A stretch of 64,000 nt of DNA from JAJFUE01 sp039683515 (GCA_039683515.1 JBDKRG010000030.1:1-64000), one strand, 5' to 3'; numbered from the stretch's first letter, positions 53,201-61,371 are shown. The notes: generated from the letters alone by a model not told the origin. Program-made: numbers and translations.

Positions 53201-53240
53201 GTGTCCGCTTCCGGGATTGGTGCGTCCCAAAACCGGACAC
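53201..53240 (-). promoter_or_regulatory. Candidate regulator-binding site before the efflux genes
   Basis: Three half-sites are present: GTGTCC (53201), GCGTCC (53222) and GGACAC (53235). The last two form the dyad GCGTCC-N7-GGACAC, and the outer pair forms GTGTCCG-N26-CGGACAC. The site lies 100-140 nt upstream of the adaptor start, the usual range for an NtrC-type activator. I cannot see a clear -24/-12 promoter. Confidence 0.45.
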
Positions 53241-53246
53241 ATCGCC

Positions 53247-54638
53247 TCAAATTCGAGTCGCGCTTTTGAGCGGCAGGTAAAGCGATGCACGGCAACCCCG
53301 ACCGGTTGGCGAATCCTCCAGAATCAGGGCGCCACCATGGTTCTCCGCGATCTGGCGGCTGAGCGGCAACCCGATCCCCGCGCCATCAGGCTTGGTCGTA
53401 TAGAACGGCGTAAACGCCTGGTCGGCATCGGCGACCCCCGGGCCGTCGTCATCGACCCACACATGAAGCCGGCCGTTTGCCACATCCCAACCGACGCCGA
53501 CGCCGCCGTCCGACTCTGTCACCGCGTCGATCGCGTTGCGAATCAAATTGATCAGCAACTGATCAAGCTGATCGCCGTCGGCCTCGATCGTCAGCGCCGG
53601 CCCTTCCTGAACCGCCACGGGAAGCCGGCCATCGAGTTCAGCGACCCGGCGCACCCATGGGCCGATCTCGATCGGACGCGGCGATGGATCGGGCAGCCGC
53701 GTGACCTCGGAATACGCGAGGATGAACCGGTGCAACGATTCGCTCCGGGTTTCGATCACTTCAAGGCCCTGGCGCAAATCGTCCTCCCAATCGTCGGGGC
53801 GCGGCGATTGCTTCCGCAACTCGATGAGTGAGTTCGCGATGGAACAGATCGGCGCAAGCGAGTTGTTGATCTCGTGCCGCAGGATCTGAAGCATCCTCTT
53901 CCAGGCGGCGCGCTCCTCGTCGTGAAGCGTCCGGGTAAGATCGGTGAGGATCAACAGGTGATGCGGGCGTCCATCTTCGCGGTATCGGCCGCGGTGCAGC
54001 TTCCAGCGGCCGATCCCCCCTGGAAGTGCCAGGTTGACGATCCGTTCGGTTCCACCCTGAAGCAGGTTCTGCAATCCGAGTTCGCCGGCCTGCCTGCCGA
54101 TGATCTCATCAGCGCTCCTTGCCAGCAGTTTTTCGCCCCCGCGATTGACCAGTCGAACACGCAGCGCGGGATCCAGCGCAAACACGGCGACATCGACCTC
54201 GGCCAGGATTTTGTCGAGCAGCGCCTGGTCCTCATGAGCCTCGAGACGCTGGTTCCGCAACAGATCGGCAAGGCCGTTGACTTCCAGGAGCGTCTCGCCC
54301 AGAACGTCGTCGCTCCGCGTCACCGACGCCCTGAGCGAATAGTCCCCTTCGCGAAGCGCGCCCAATAAATTTGAAAGCGTCCGCAGGGAATAACAGACGA
54401 GGTGCTTCATCCAGATGCTGCCGGCGATGAGGCATCCGAAAACCGCCAGCGCCAGCGTCAGCCTGAGATTCAACGACAGGTTCAGTTGCCACAAACACAC
54501 CACCGCCGTGATCGCCGCGGGCAGCCCCGCGGCCACGACGCCCAACTGGATCCGGTTTTCGAAACCGAGCCTTGGGAAAATCTTCCCCGTGCTGCCGGGC
54601 AGGCCGGCGACGGTCCGGATTTCATTTCCAGCGTTCAT
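53247..54638 (-). CDS. NtrY/NtrB-like sensor histidine kinase of the efflux operon
   Basis: The protein has 463 residues from the ATG with GGAG seven bases upstream (an ATG 12 nt earlier is possible). Two membrane helices lie close together near residues 35-80, with little between them, so the sensor senses the membrane or the efflux complex itself. A HAMP-like linker, a PAS domain (LDKILAEVDVAVFALDP), H-box H255 (ILRHEINNSLAPI), N-box NLIRNAIDAV and G-box GAGIGLPLSRQIAENHGG follow. It lies 20 nt downstream of the response-regulator gene. Confidence 0.92.
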   Translation of the reverse strand: MNAGNEIRTVAGLPGSTGKIFPRLGFENRIQLGVVAAGLPAAITAVVCLWQLNLSLNLRLTLALAVFGCLIAGSIWMKHLVCYSLRTLSNLLGALREGDYSLRASVTRSDDVLGETLLEVNGLADLLRNQRLEAHEDQALLDKILAEVDVAVFALDPALRVRLVNRGGEKLLARSADEIIGRQAGELGLQNLLQGGTERIVNLALPGGIGRWKLHRGRYREDGRPHHLLILTDLTRTLHDEERAAWKRMLQILRHEINNSLAPICSIANSLIELRKQSPRPDDWEDDLRQGLEVIETRSESLHRFILAYSEVTRLPDPSPRPIEIGPWVRRVAELDGRLPVAVQEGPALTIEADGDQLDQLLINLIRNAIDAVTESDGGVGVGWDVANGRLHVWVDDDGPGVADADQAFTPFYTTKPDGAGIGLPLSRQIAENHGGALILEDSPTGRGCRASLYLPLKSATRI

Positions 54639-54658
54639 GCATGGCTCCATCGGATTTT

Positions 54659-56017
54659 TCAGAGACCGTGCTTTTCGAGCCTGCGGTAAAGCGCGCTGCG
54701 GCTGAGCCCCAGGGCGCGCGCCGCCAGGCTGACGTTGCCGCCGTTGCGGCCGAGCGCCTTGCGAATCAACACGCGCTCGACTTCTTCCAGGCTCATTTCA
54801 TCGAGGCTTCGATCGGCGTCGGACACATTGAGCGCGAGCCCCAGGTCGGATTGGCCGATCTGCTCGCCCTTGGCCATCAGCACCGCGCGCTCGATGCTGT
54901 GCTTGAGCTCGCGCACGTTCCCCGGCCACGGATGGCGCAGCAAAAGATCGATCGCATCGCGCGTGAATCCGACCAGCGGCTTGCGGTAGTGGCCGGCATA
55001 AATCCCGAGAAAATGGTCGGCCAGCAGGGGGATGTCTTCGCGCCGATCACGAAGCGGCGGCACCTCGATTGCAATCGTGTTCAGCCGGAAGAACAGGTCC
55101 TGACGAAACCGTCCCTCGGCGACTTCCTTGCTCAAGTCGGCGTTGGTGGCCGAGATCAGCCGGACGGATGCCCTTCGCGTCCGCGACGAACCGACCGGCT
55201 CGAATTCGCCGCTCTCGAGCACGCGAAGCAGCTTGGCCTGCATCGCCGGCGACACGTTCGCCAGTTCGTCGAGAAAAAGCGTCCCGCCGTCGGCAAGCTC
55301 GAACCGGCCGATCCGGTCGCCGGAGCCCCCCGTAAAAGCCCCTTTGACGTGGCCGAACAGCTCGCTTTCGAACAGCGTCTCCGACAGCCCGCCCATGTTG
55401 ACCGCGATCAGCGGCTTGTCGGCGCGCGCGGACGCCGCATGCACCGCGCGCGCGATCACTTCCTTGCCGGTCCCGTTCTCGCCGAAGATAAAAATATTCG
55501 CCTCCGACGGCGCGGCCCGCTCGATCAGCTCCAGCACGGGCCGCATCGCCGGCGACGCGACAATCATGCGCGATTGTTGATCCTCGCCGATGAGCCTGTT
55601 CGTGACGCTCAGCCGTTTGCCTTCGCGCAGCGCCCGGCAAAGCTCGATCTGTGTGCGCAGGATTGTCAACAGCCGCTCGTTTTTCCAAGGTTTGGGGATG
55701 AAATCGCGCGCGCCGCGCCGCATCGCCTCGACGGCCAGTTCAATGCTCGCCCACGCCGTCATGACGACCACCGGCAGCGTTTCATCCAAATCCCGGATGC
55801 GCGCGACCAAATCGAGCCCTTCGGCTCCGGTGGTCGTGCCGCGCGTATAGTTCAGATCCATCACGACCGCATCGTACGAGCCCGCCGTCAACGACTCGAG
55901 CACGGCCTGGGCGGATGAAGCCGACTCGACCCGGTAGCCCTGGCCTTTGAGCAACAGGCGCAAAGCCGCCAATACATTCGGTTCGTCGTCGGCGATGAGG
56001 ATCTGAGGCGGTTTCAT
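54659..56017 (-). CDS. NtrC-family response regulator of the efflux operon
   Basis: The protein has 452 residues from the ATG with GGGGGG upstream. Receiver domain with phospho-acceptor D54. AAA+ domain with Walker A GENGTGKE (179-186), Walker B GTLFLDEL and arginine fingers in FRQDLFFRLN. C-terminal Fis-type HTH (NVSLAARALGLSRSALYRRLEKHGL). The loop that normally reads GAFTGA reads GAFTGG (226-231), so sigma54 contact may be altered. It is the first gene of the operon with the kinase, adaptor, ATPase, permeases and TolC. Confidence 0.93.
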   Translation of the reverse strand: MKPPQILIADDEPNVLAALRLLLKGQGYRVESASSAQAVLESLTAGSYDAVVMDLNYTRGTTTGAEGLDLVARIRDLDETLPVVVMTAWASIELAVEAMRRGARDFIPKPWKNERLLTILRTQIELCRALREGKRLSVTNRLIGEDQQSRMIVASPAMRPVLELIERAAPSEANIFIFGENGTGKEVIARAVHAASARADKPLIAVNMGGLSETLFESELFGHVKGAFTGGSGDRIGRFELADGGTLFLDELANVSPAMQAKLLRVLESGEFEPVGSSRTRRASVRLISATNADLSKEVAEGRFRQDLFFRLNTIAIEVPPLRDRREDIPLLADHFLGIYAGHYRKPLVGFTRDAIDLLLRHPWPGNVRELKHSIERAVLMAKGEQIGQSDLGLALNVSDADRSLDEMSLEEVERVLIRKALGRNGGNVSLAARALGLSRSALYRRLEKHGL

Positions 56018-56245
56018 GCAATGCCCCCCTTCCGCCCCAATTAGTTCCCCAACCAACCGAGATTCTCAAGAACATAGATGGCGCGGCATATGGAATTCGG
56101 AAAAATCTTTTGTTTAAAAAGTCCCCGGCCGAGGCAGGCACCAGCCGGGGAAATGCGCATGAAAAAAGTGCCGGAAAACTGCCAAGCTCCAGCCGGAATC
56201 CGGCAGGAACAGCGCCGGGACGTTAAGGGACCCCAAATTCTCGGC

Positions 56246-56275
56246 TTGACGAAATCCCCAATAAACACGCATGAT
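56246..56275 (+). promoter_or_regulatory. Probable tRNA-Ser promoter
   Basis: TTGACG, 18 nt, CATGAT lies with its -10 ending 10 nt before the tRNA. The spacing suits a tRNA gene with a short leader. Confidence 0.45.
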
Positions 56276-56285
56276 TTTGCATGCC

Positions 56286-56375
56286 GGAGGGATGGCCGAG
56301 CGGTTGAAGGCACCGGTCTTGAAAACCGGCGAGCCTGCAAGGGCTCCGTGGGTTCGAATCCCACTCCCTCCGCCA
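56286..56375 (+). tRNA. tRNA-Ser (anticodon TGA)
   Basis: The acceptor stem GGAGGGA pairs with TCCCTCC, followed by discriminator G and an encoded CCA. The D arm begins GGCCGAGCGGTTGAAGG. The anticodon stem CCGGT/ACCGG encloses CTTGAAA with anticodon TGA. A long variable arm and the T arm (GGGTTCGAATCCC) complete a class II tRNA. It reads UCN serine codons, mainly UCA. Confidence 0.97.
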
Positions 56376-56397
56376 CTTTCCACTCTGGACTCATCCC

Positions 56398-56544
56398 ATG
56401 GGTTTTCTGGCTTTGATTCTGGGCACGATCTCGGCGATCGTTTCGATTTCCGTTCACAGACGTTCCATCAAAATCGGGCTTGGCATCCTGGCCGTTCTGC
56501 TGCTTGGATTCTCGTTTGCTTGTTGCTACTGGGGCCTGCATTGA
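56398..56544 (+). CDS. Small two-helix membrane protein, 48 residues
   Basis: The frame starts with ATG 22 nt after the tRNA and ends at TGA. The product has two hydrophobic segments (GFLALILGTISAIVSISV and IGLGILAVLLLGFSFACCYW) joined by a basic turn HRRSIK, the usual shape of a hairpin membrane miniprotein. The ribosome site is weak. No family is recognised. It could be co-transcribed with the tRNA. Confidence 0.4.
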   Translation: MGFLALILGTISAIVSISVHRRSIKIGLGILAVLLLGFSFACCYWGLH

Positions 56545-56592
56545 TCGGTCCGACCGCGCGTCGGCGGCAGGCGCCTCTATTTGAAAGCACTC

Positions 56593-56931
56593 GGTGATTA
56601 ACCACCCATCCCCGTAACCCCGCGATAAATCGCGGTATGTGTTTAGCGTGTTGGTCATACCGCAAAGCGCTGAAAGCGCGAAACAATATAGCCTGGGGCG
56701 AAGCGAAGTGCAGCCCCAGGTTGCGTGACAGTTAAATTCAGAGCGCTGAAGGCGCGGGAGAAACCGATTTCTCTCGCTCTTTCAGAGCTTCGGGTAATTG
56801 CGATTCTCGACCTGGGGCTGCGCTTCGCTCCGCCCCAGGCTATGATCTCTTGCGCCTTCAGCGCAAAAAAAAACAGATCAACCACGCTAAACACATGCAA
56901 ATCGCGGGGTTATGGGGACGGGCGATTCACC
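56593..56931. repeat. MITE-like palindromic element, copy 2
   Basis: The ends are long imperfect inverted repeats: a perfect 14-bp ATGTGTTTAGCGTG/CACGCTAAACACAT, and outside it CCCCGTAACCCCGCGAT against ATCGCGGGGTTATGGGG (a wobble), extending to GGTGA/TCACC. The left arm carries a small extra hairpin CGCGATAAATCGCG. Inside, hairpins follow in order: GCGCTGAAAGCGC (56667), CCTGGGG...CCCCAGG (56692-56720), GCGCTGAAGGCGC (56743), GAGAAACCGATTTCTC (56758), CCTGGGG...CCCCAGG (56811-56839) and GCGCCTTCAGCGC (56852). The interior is the inverse of the copy at 10160-10447. Confidence 0.8.
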
Positions 56932-57019
56932 AGCAATTACTTGGAAATGACAAGTATCTGCTTTCTCGAGTTCTGCAAGAACCTCCGAAGCCTTATCGCC
57001 GAGTCGGAATTCCGACAAC
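56932..57019. other. Short gap before the second kinase
   Basis: There is no credible gene and no clear promoter; AT-rich segment between the palindromic element and the TTG-start kinase frame. Confidence 0.4.
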
Positions 57020-58009
57020 TTGAACTTGAAAGTTCGTCTGTTCCGCCCGAAACTGTCCGGGCGGCCGAATGCCGCGCGAGACCATGGGAAGAACACCGCC
57101 GTCTTGATCAGATCCTCGCTCCAGCTCCCGCACGAAATATCCGATCCCAACGGAGCCTGGGCCGGCCCGCAAGGCTGGCGCGGGCGGGCGGTCAACGGCT
57201 GCCGGAGCTTTGACTTCTTCGCGCTGCCGTGGTCGACCCTGCGCAAGCGCCGCCGCACGACCGAGGACGGCCTGATCCGCTGCATCAAGTGCTCGGGCGG
57301 CCGCCATGTGTTCCGCGTCGAGCAGCCGCGCCTCTTCGGCGCCGGGGTCGACCGCCCGGTCTACGCCAAGCGCTACACGATCGACAACTGGCTCAAGCGC
57401 GTCGGGAACCTGTTTTCGGGCGGCAAGGCGCGGCGCGAATACGAGCTTGGCTGGGCCCTGCTCGAGCGCGGCCTGACGACGCCGATCCCTCTGGCATGGG
57501 CCCTCCCCAGTCCACCGCGGCTTCTCACCCCGGCGATCACGTCGAACTTCCTCCTGACGCTCGAGCTCGAAAACCAGGGAACGCTGCCGGTCTGGGCCGA
57601 AAAGGGGCAGGCCGACCGGGTCCCGGGGTTTTACACGATCCTCGCGCGGTTTCTTGCCGCGATGCACCTGGCCGGGTTCTATCACGACGATTGCCTCGCG
57701 AAGAATTTCTCGATCAGCCCCGGCGCCGATTTCGCCAACGACGACGTGCTCAGCCTCTTCCAGATTTTCGACATCGACCACGGCCGGATCCACGAGAACG
57801 GCCTGCCGTTCGGCCCGCGCTCCTACAACCTCTACCAGATGATCTCCTCGCTGCGCAAAAGCGGCCTGCCCGACCGCGAGCGCCGCGTCCAGTTCCTGCG
57901 CGACTACATGGCCGCCGCCGGCCTCGACCCGCGCGCCAACGAAGCCCCGCTCATCCGCGCCATCGACCGGTTCGCCGAGCGCAAGCTGCACATTGTCCTG
58001 TTCAAGTGA
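57020..58009 (+). CDS. Kdo/WaaP-like lipopolysaccharide kinase
   Basis: The protein has 329 residues. The true start is uncertain: the frame opens with TTG without a visible ribosome site and has no ATG before the kinase core. Family marks: VYAKRYTIDNW (ATP Lys), REYELGWALLERGLTTPIPLAWAL, FLAAMHLAGFYHDDCLAKNF (catalytic Asp in the HxD context) and FQIFDIDHGRI (metal Asp). Such kinases phosphorylate Kdo or heptose in the core of lipopolysaccharide. It is followed 8 nt later by a GNAT gene. Confidence 0.82.
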   Translation: MNLKVRLFRPKLSGRPNAARDHGKNTAVLIRSSLQLPHEISDPNGAWAGPQGWRGRAVNGCRSFDFFALPWSTLRKRRRTTEDGLIRCIKCSGGRHVFRVEQPRLFGAGVDRPVYAKRYTIDNWLKRVGNLFSGGKARREYELGWALLERGLTTPIPLAWALPSPPRLLTPAITSNFLLTLELENQGTLPVWAEKGQADRVPGFYTILARFLAAMHLAGFYHDDCLAKNFSISPGADFANDDVLSLFQIFDIDHGRIHENGLPFGPRSYNLYQMISSLRKSGLPDRERRVQFLRDYMAAAGLDPRANEAPLIRAIDRFAERKLHIVLFK

Positions 58010-58017
58010 GGGGCATC

Positions 58018-58545
58018 ATGCGTGACGTCATCCGCACCGGCCGGTTGGAGCTCATCGCGGCAACGCCGCAACTTCTTGATGCCGAAGGCGACCACCGGCA
58101 GCTTTCCATTCTCCTGAACGCTGATATCCCCGCCAACTGGCCCACCCCGCTCTACGACGGCGATGCCCGTAACTTCTTCCATCGCGTCCTGACCGAAAAC
58201 CCAGAAACCGCCGGCTGGACGTCCTGGTATATTTTGCTCGTCGGCGAAGATGGCGCAAAAACACTCGCCGGCGCGGTTGGCGCATGCGGCCTGCCCGATC
58301 CGGACGGCAACATGATCATCGGCTACTCCATGCTTGACCAGTTCCAGCGCAAAGGCTATGCCACCGAGGCGCTGCGCGGTTTCATCGAATGGGCCGCCCA
58401 AAACCCGGATCTTCGCCGGGTCGCCGCCGACACCTTCCCGCACCTCGTCGCATCGATCCGGGTGCTTGAAAAAATCGGCTTCACCCCCTGCGGCCCGGGA
58501 ACGGAAGCGGGGACGATCGGGTTCGAGTTGCGCGTTCAACACTGA
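58018..58545 (+). CDS. RimJ/RimL-type GNAT acetyltransferase
   Basis: The protein has 175 residues. It has VIRTGRLELIAATPQLLDA at the N-terminus (the RLxLxxxTxxLLDA start of this group), LAGAVGACGLPDPDGNMIIGYSMLDQFQRKGYATEALRGFIEWA (acetyl-CoA loop QRKGYATEA) and ASIRVLEKIGFTPCGPG near the end. GAGGGG precedes the ATG. The likely substrate is a protein N-terminus or a small amine. It lies 8 nt after the kinase gene and was probably inserted in one operon with it. Confidence 0.9.
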   Translation: MRDVIRTGRLELIAATPQLLDAEGDHRQLSILLNADIPANWPTPLYDGDARNFFHRVLTENPETAGWTSWYILLVGEDGAKTLAGAVGACGLPDPDGNMIIGYSMLDQFQRKGYATEALRGFIEWAAQNPDLRRVAADTFPHLVASIRVLEKIGFTPCGPGTEAGTIGFELRVQH

Positions 58546-58687
58546 ACAGCCCCTGAAACAGTTTCTTTAATTCTTGATCTTCCTTGAAACGCTGGCTAAT
58601 GTGTTAAGGCTTGCCGGGGTCGACCCCGACACCGAGACCGTGCCCGCCGAGGGTTGCGGCAATATTTTCTGCAAAGGCGAGGGACGC

Positions 58688-58777
58688 ATGGGTAGCGTGA
58701 TCAAGAAGCGCCGCAAAAAGATTCGCAAACATAAATATAAGAAACTCCGCAAGAGCATGCGTCATCGTAACAAGTAA
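58688..58777 (+). CDS. bS22-like / AURKAIP1-COX24 small ribosomal protein, 29 residues
   Basis: The frame MGSVIKKRRKKIRKHKYKK to the end is 29 residues, more than half Lys/Arg, and starts with the invariant GSVIKKRRKK of the AURKAIP1/COX24 family. Short bacterial members bind the small ribosomal subunit (bS22 of mycobacteria). GAGGG lies before this ATG; an in-frame ATG 114 nt upstream would add a leader without resemblance to the family. A GC hairpin follows at 58789-58817. Confidence 0.85.
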   Translation: MGSVIKKRRKKIRKHKYKKLRKSMRHRNK

Positions 58778-58788
58778 TTCGGCGCGAC

Positions 58789-58817
58789 CGGCCCCGGGGC
58801 GTTCCGTCCCGGGGCCG
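58789..58817 (+). terminator. GC-rich hairpin after the bS22-like gene
   Basis: CGGCCCCGGG pairs with CCCGGGGCCG around a 9-base loop, 12 nt after the stop. There is no T-run, so it may be an attenuator or an mRNA-stabilising stem rather than an intrinsic terminator. Confidence 0.45.
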
Positions 58818-58951
58818 CGTCGCCGACCGGATCGCCGCCGGGGCTCTCCTTTTGGCCCGGTTTGACTTTCCCAGCCGCCGATTCTATAAAAGATGGACAG
58901 GCCTGCCGCCCGGGCGGGTTTGCTTGTGTACAGCGAGACGGAGTGCGGGTC

Positions 58952-58990
58952 AAATTCCGCAATCCGCAATCCGCATTCCGCAATCCAATC
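58952..58990. repeat. AATCCGC-type repeat directly before the helicase start
   Basis: Five units of the word (AT)TCCGC/AATCCGC end at the base before the ATG of the helicase. The region normally holding a ribosome binding site is occupied by the repeat and no Shine-Dalgarno is visible. Confidence 0.75.
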
Positions 58991-61231
58991 ATGCCTGATT
59001 TCCAGCAGCTCATCGACAGCCTGAACCCCGCCCAGCGCGAGGCCGTCACCACCGCCGACGGGCCGCTGCTCGTGATCGCGGGCGCCGGCTCCGGCAAGAC
59101 CCGCGTCATCACGCACCGGATCGCGTGGCTGATCCGGCAGTGCAACATCGAGCCGTGGCGGATCTTCGCGGCGACGTTCACCAACAAGGCCGCCGAGGAA
59201 ATGCGCTCGCGCGTGGCGCGGCTCGTCCCGGGCTCCGAGGTGGCGCGCCTCTCCATTTCGACGTTCCACTCGCTCTGCGTCGGGATCCTGCGGCGCGAGG
59301 CCCAGCACGCCGGCCTCTCGCCCCGCTTCACGATCTGCGACGACACCGACCAGCTCGCGCTCATCAAGGACTGCCTGCGCGCCCGCGGGTTCGCGCCCAA
59401 ATCGGTCAGCCCCGAGCAGATCCGCAACTACATCGCCACCGCCAAAATCCAGATGCTCGAGCCGGCCGAGGCCGCCCGCGACCTGCAGTGCGAGGTCGGA
59501 CCCGTCGCCGCCGACATTTACGACCAGTATCAGAAGCGCCTGCTCGCCGGCGACGCCGTCGACTTCGACGACCTCATCCTGCACGTCGTCCGCATCTTCC
59601 AGCGCGTGCCGGAGGTCCTCGAGCACTACCAGCACCGCTGGCGCTACGTGCTCGTCGACGAGTACCAGGACACCAACCGCGTCCAGTTCGAGTTCGTCAA
59701 GCTCCTGGCGGCCGCCCACGGCAACCTGTGCGTCGTCGGCGACGAGGACCAGTCGATCTACTCGTGGCGCGGCGCCGAAATCGAAAATCTCTTGAAGTTC
59801 CCCGACATTTTCCCGGGCACGCGCATCGTCCGGCTCGAGCAGAACTACCGCTCGACCGAGACGATCCTGCGCGCGGCCGCCGCCGTCATCGCCAACAACC
59901 GCCAGCGCCTGGGCAAGGACCTGCGGAGCGAGCGCGGCATGGGCGAACGCATCACGATGATCGCCGGCTTCAACGAGCGCGAGGAGGCCGCCCTCGTCGT
60001 GCAGGCGATCCAGTGGCTCACCCGCGTGCGCGGCATCGAGCTGTCCGAAATCGCCGTCTTCTACCGCGTCAACGCCCTCTCGCGCGTCGTCGAGGATCAG
60101 CTGCGCCAGGCGGGGATCAACTACCGCGTCATCGGCGGCATCAAGTTCTACGACCGCGCCGAGGTCAAGGACCTCCTCGCCTACCTGCGCCTCGTCGTCA
60201 ATCCGCGCGACGGCGTCGCCCTCGCGCGCGTCATCAACAAGCCCGCGCGCGGCATCGGCGACAAGTCGATCAACGCGCTCTTCCAGGACGCCGCGGCCAA
60301 GAACATCTCGCTCTACGACGCGCTCGTCGCGCACAAGGACGACAAGTCGGGGGCGCTCTCGGGCAAGGCGCGCGTCGGCGCCAACGCGCTCATCACCCAG
60401 CTCGCGCAGTGGACCGAATACGCCGACAATCACGCCCCGCACGAGACGCTCGACCGCATCCTGCGCGACACCGGCTACGAGGAATCGCTCGGCGCCGAGA
60501 GCGACATCGAGGCGATCACGCGCCGGGAAAACGTCGCCGAGCTGATTTCGGCCCTCGAACAGTTCATCGAGGAAAAACCCGACGCCGCGCTCGCCGATTT
60601 CCTCGAGCGCGTCGCGCTCGTCAGCGCCCAGGACGAAATGACCGAGGGCGAGGCCGTCTCCATGATGACGATGCACTGCGCCAAGGGGCTCGAGTTCAAG
60701 GCCGTCTTCATCATCGGCATGGAGGACCCGATCTTCCCCAGCCAGCGCGCCGTCGAGGAGCAGGGCAACTTCGAGGAGGAGCGCCGCCTGTTCTACGTCG
60801 GCATCACGCGCGCCCGCGACATGCTGTTCCTCTCGCGCGCCGACAGCCGCACGCTGCACGGCCGCCCCTGTTACAACACCCCCTCGCTCTTCCTGCGCGA
60901 GGTCCCCTCCGAACTCATGCGCACGCTCGACGACGCCCGCCGCGAGTGGGGCGAGCGGGCACGCGAGCGCGCCGAGCGCCCCGAGCGCCCGACGATGCGC
61001 GAGTCCCGGCCCGCCCCCGAGCCTGAAATCATCGAGCGCCCCTCCGGCGGCGGCGGCAAGTTCAGCCTCGGCCAGCGCGTCACGCACGAGCGCCTCGGCG
61101 AGGGCGAGATCATCGGCATCCGCGGCGAAGGCGATCAGCGCAAAATCTCGGTCAAGTTCGACGCCGGCCTCGAGATGGAAATCCTCGAGCGCTACGGCAA
61201 CATCCAGCCCGTCGGCGACCTCCCCTTTTAG
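58991..61231 (+). CDS. pcrA: ATP-dependent DNA helicase, UvrD/PcrA type
   Basis: The protein has 746 residues. SF1A motifs are complete: Q-motif LNPAQREAV, motif I GAGSGKTRVI, Ia TNKAAEEM, II VDEYQDTN, III GDEDQSIYSWRGA, IV RLEQNYRS, V MTMHCAKGLEF and VI YVGITRARDMLFL. The C-terminal 70 residues (FSLGQRVTHERLGEGEI to the end) form the PcrA-type RNA-polymerase-binding/DUF3553 module. It unwinds DNA in repair and replication-transcription conflicts. The ATG of MPDFQQL is chosen because the frame upstream is translated repeat. The symbol is by subfamily; uvrD is equally possible. Confidence 0.93.
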   Translation: MPDFQQLIDSLNPAQREAVTTADGPLLVIAGAGSGKTRVITHRIAWLIRQCNIEPWRIFAATFTNKAAEEMRSRVARLVPGSEVARLSISTFHSLCVGILRREAQHAGLSPRFTICDDTDQLALIKDCLRARGFAPKSVSPEQIRNYIATAKIQMLEPAEAARDLQCEVGPVAADIYDQYQKRLLAGDAVDFDDLILHVVRIFQRVPEVLEHYQHRWRYVLVDEYQDTNRVQFEFVKLLAAAHGNLCVVGDEDQSIYSWRGAEIENLLKFPDIFPGTRIVRLEQNYRSTETILRAAAAVIANNRQRLGKDLRSERGMGERITMIAGFNEREEAALVVQAIQWLTRVRGIELSEIAVFYRVNALSRVVEDQLRQAGINYRVIGGIKFYDRAEVKDLLAYLRLVVNPRDGVALARVINKPARGIGDKSINALFQDAAAKNISLYDALVAHKDDKSGALSGKARVGANALITQLAQWTEYADNHAPHETLDRILRDTGYEESLGAESDIEAITRRENVAELISALEQFIEEKPDAALADFLERVALVSAQDEMTEGEAVSMMTMHCAKGLEFKAVFIIGMEDPIFPSQRAVEEQGNFEEERRLFYVGITRARDMLFLSRADSRTLHGRPCYNTPSLFLREVPSELMRTLDDARREWGERARERAERPERPTMRESRPAPEPEIIERPSGGGGKFSLGQRVTHERLGEGEIIGIRGEGDQRKISVKFDAGLEMEILERYGNIQPVGDLPF

Positions 61232-61296
61232 TTCGGGAGTCCCGTCTTTAGCCGAATTCATTCCGCCTGAAGGCGGGACTCCCAAACTTTTTTTCG
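61232..61296 (+). terminator. GGGAGTCCCG repeat acting as terminator of the helicase gene
   Basis: GGGAGTCCCGTCTTTAG pairs with CTGAAGGCGGGACTCCC (two positions wobble) and is followed by AAACTTTTTTTC. It starts three bases after the helicase stop. This is the long form of the repeat at 25483-25514. Confidence 0.7.
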
Positions 61297-61371
61297 TGTA
61301 TTTTCGTGCTCCTTTTTCGTGCATTTCGTGTTTGTCTTGTATTTGAGTTCCTTTTTCTGTATTTCCTCTCT
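61290..61371. repeat. CGTGTATTTCGTG-type repeat before the zinc-ribbon gene
   Basis: T-rich words TTCGTGTATTTTCGTG, TTCGTGCATTTCGTG and TTGTCTTGTATTTG run to the start codon of the next gene. They are the inverse of the family at 5806-5850. No ribosome binding site is visible before the following ATG. Confidence 0.65.

Noticed and set aside
53102..53246. Sigma54 -24/-12 promoter before the adaptor gene
   Set aside because: I looked for TGGCAC-N5-TTGCA on the minus strand and found no acceptable match.
56078..56416. Reading frames running across tRNA-Ser
   Set aside because: They overlap a fully folded tRNA gene and have no ribosome sites or family features.
58604..61324. A 906-residue minus-strand frame opposite the helicase
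   Set aside because: It is the antisense of a complete helicase gene, acidic and low-complexity, with no start signals or motifs.
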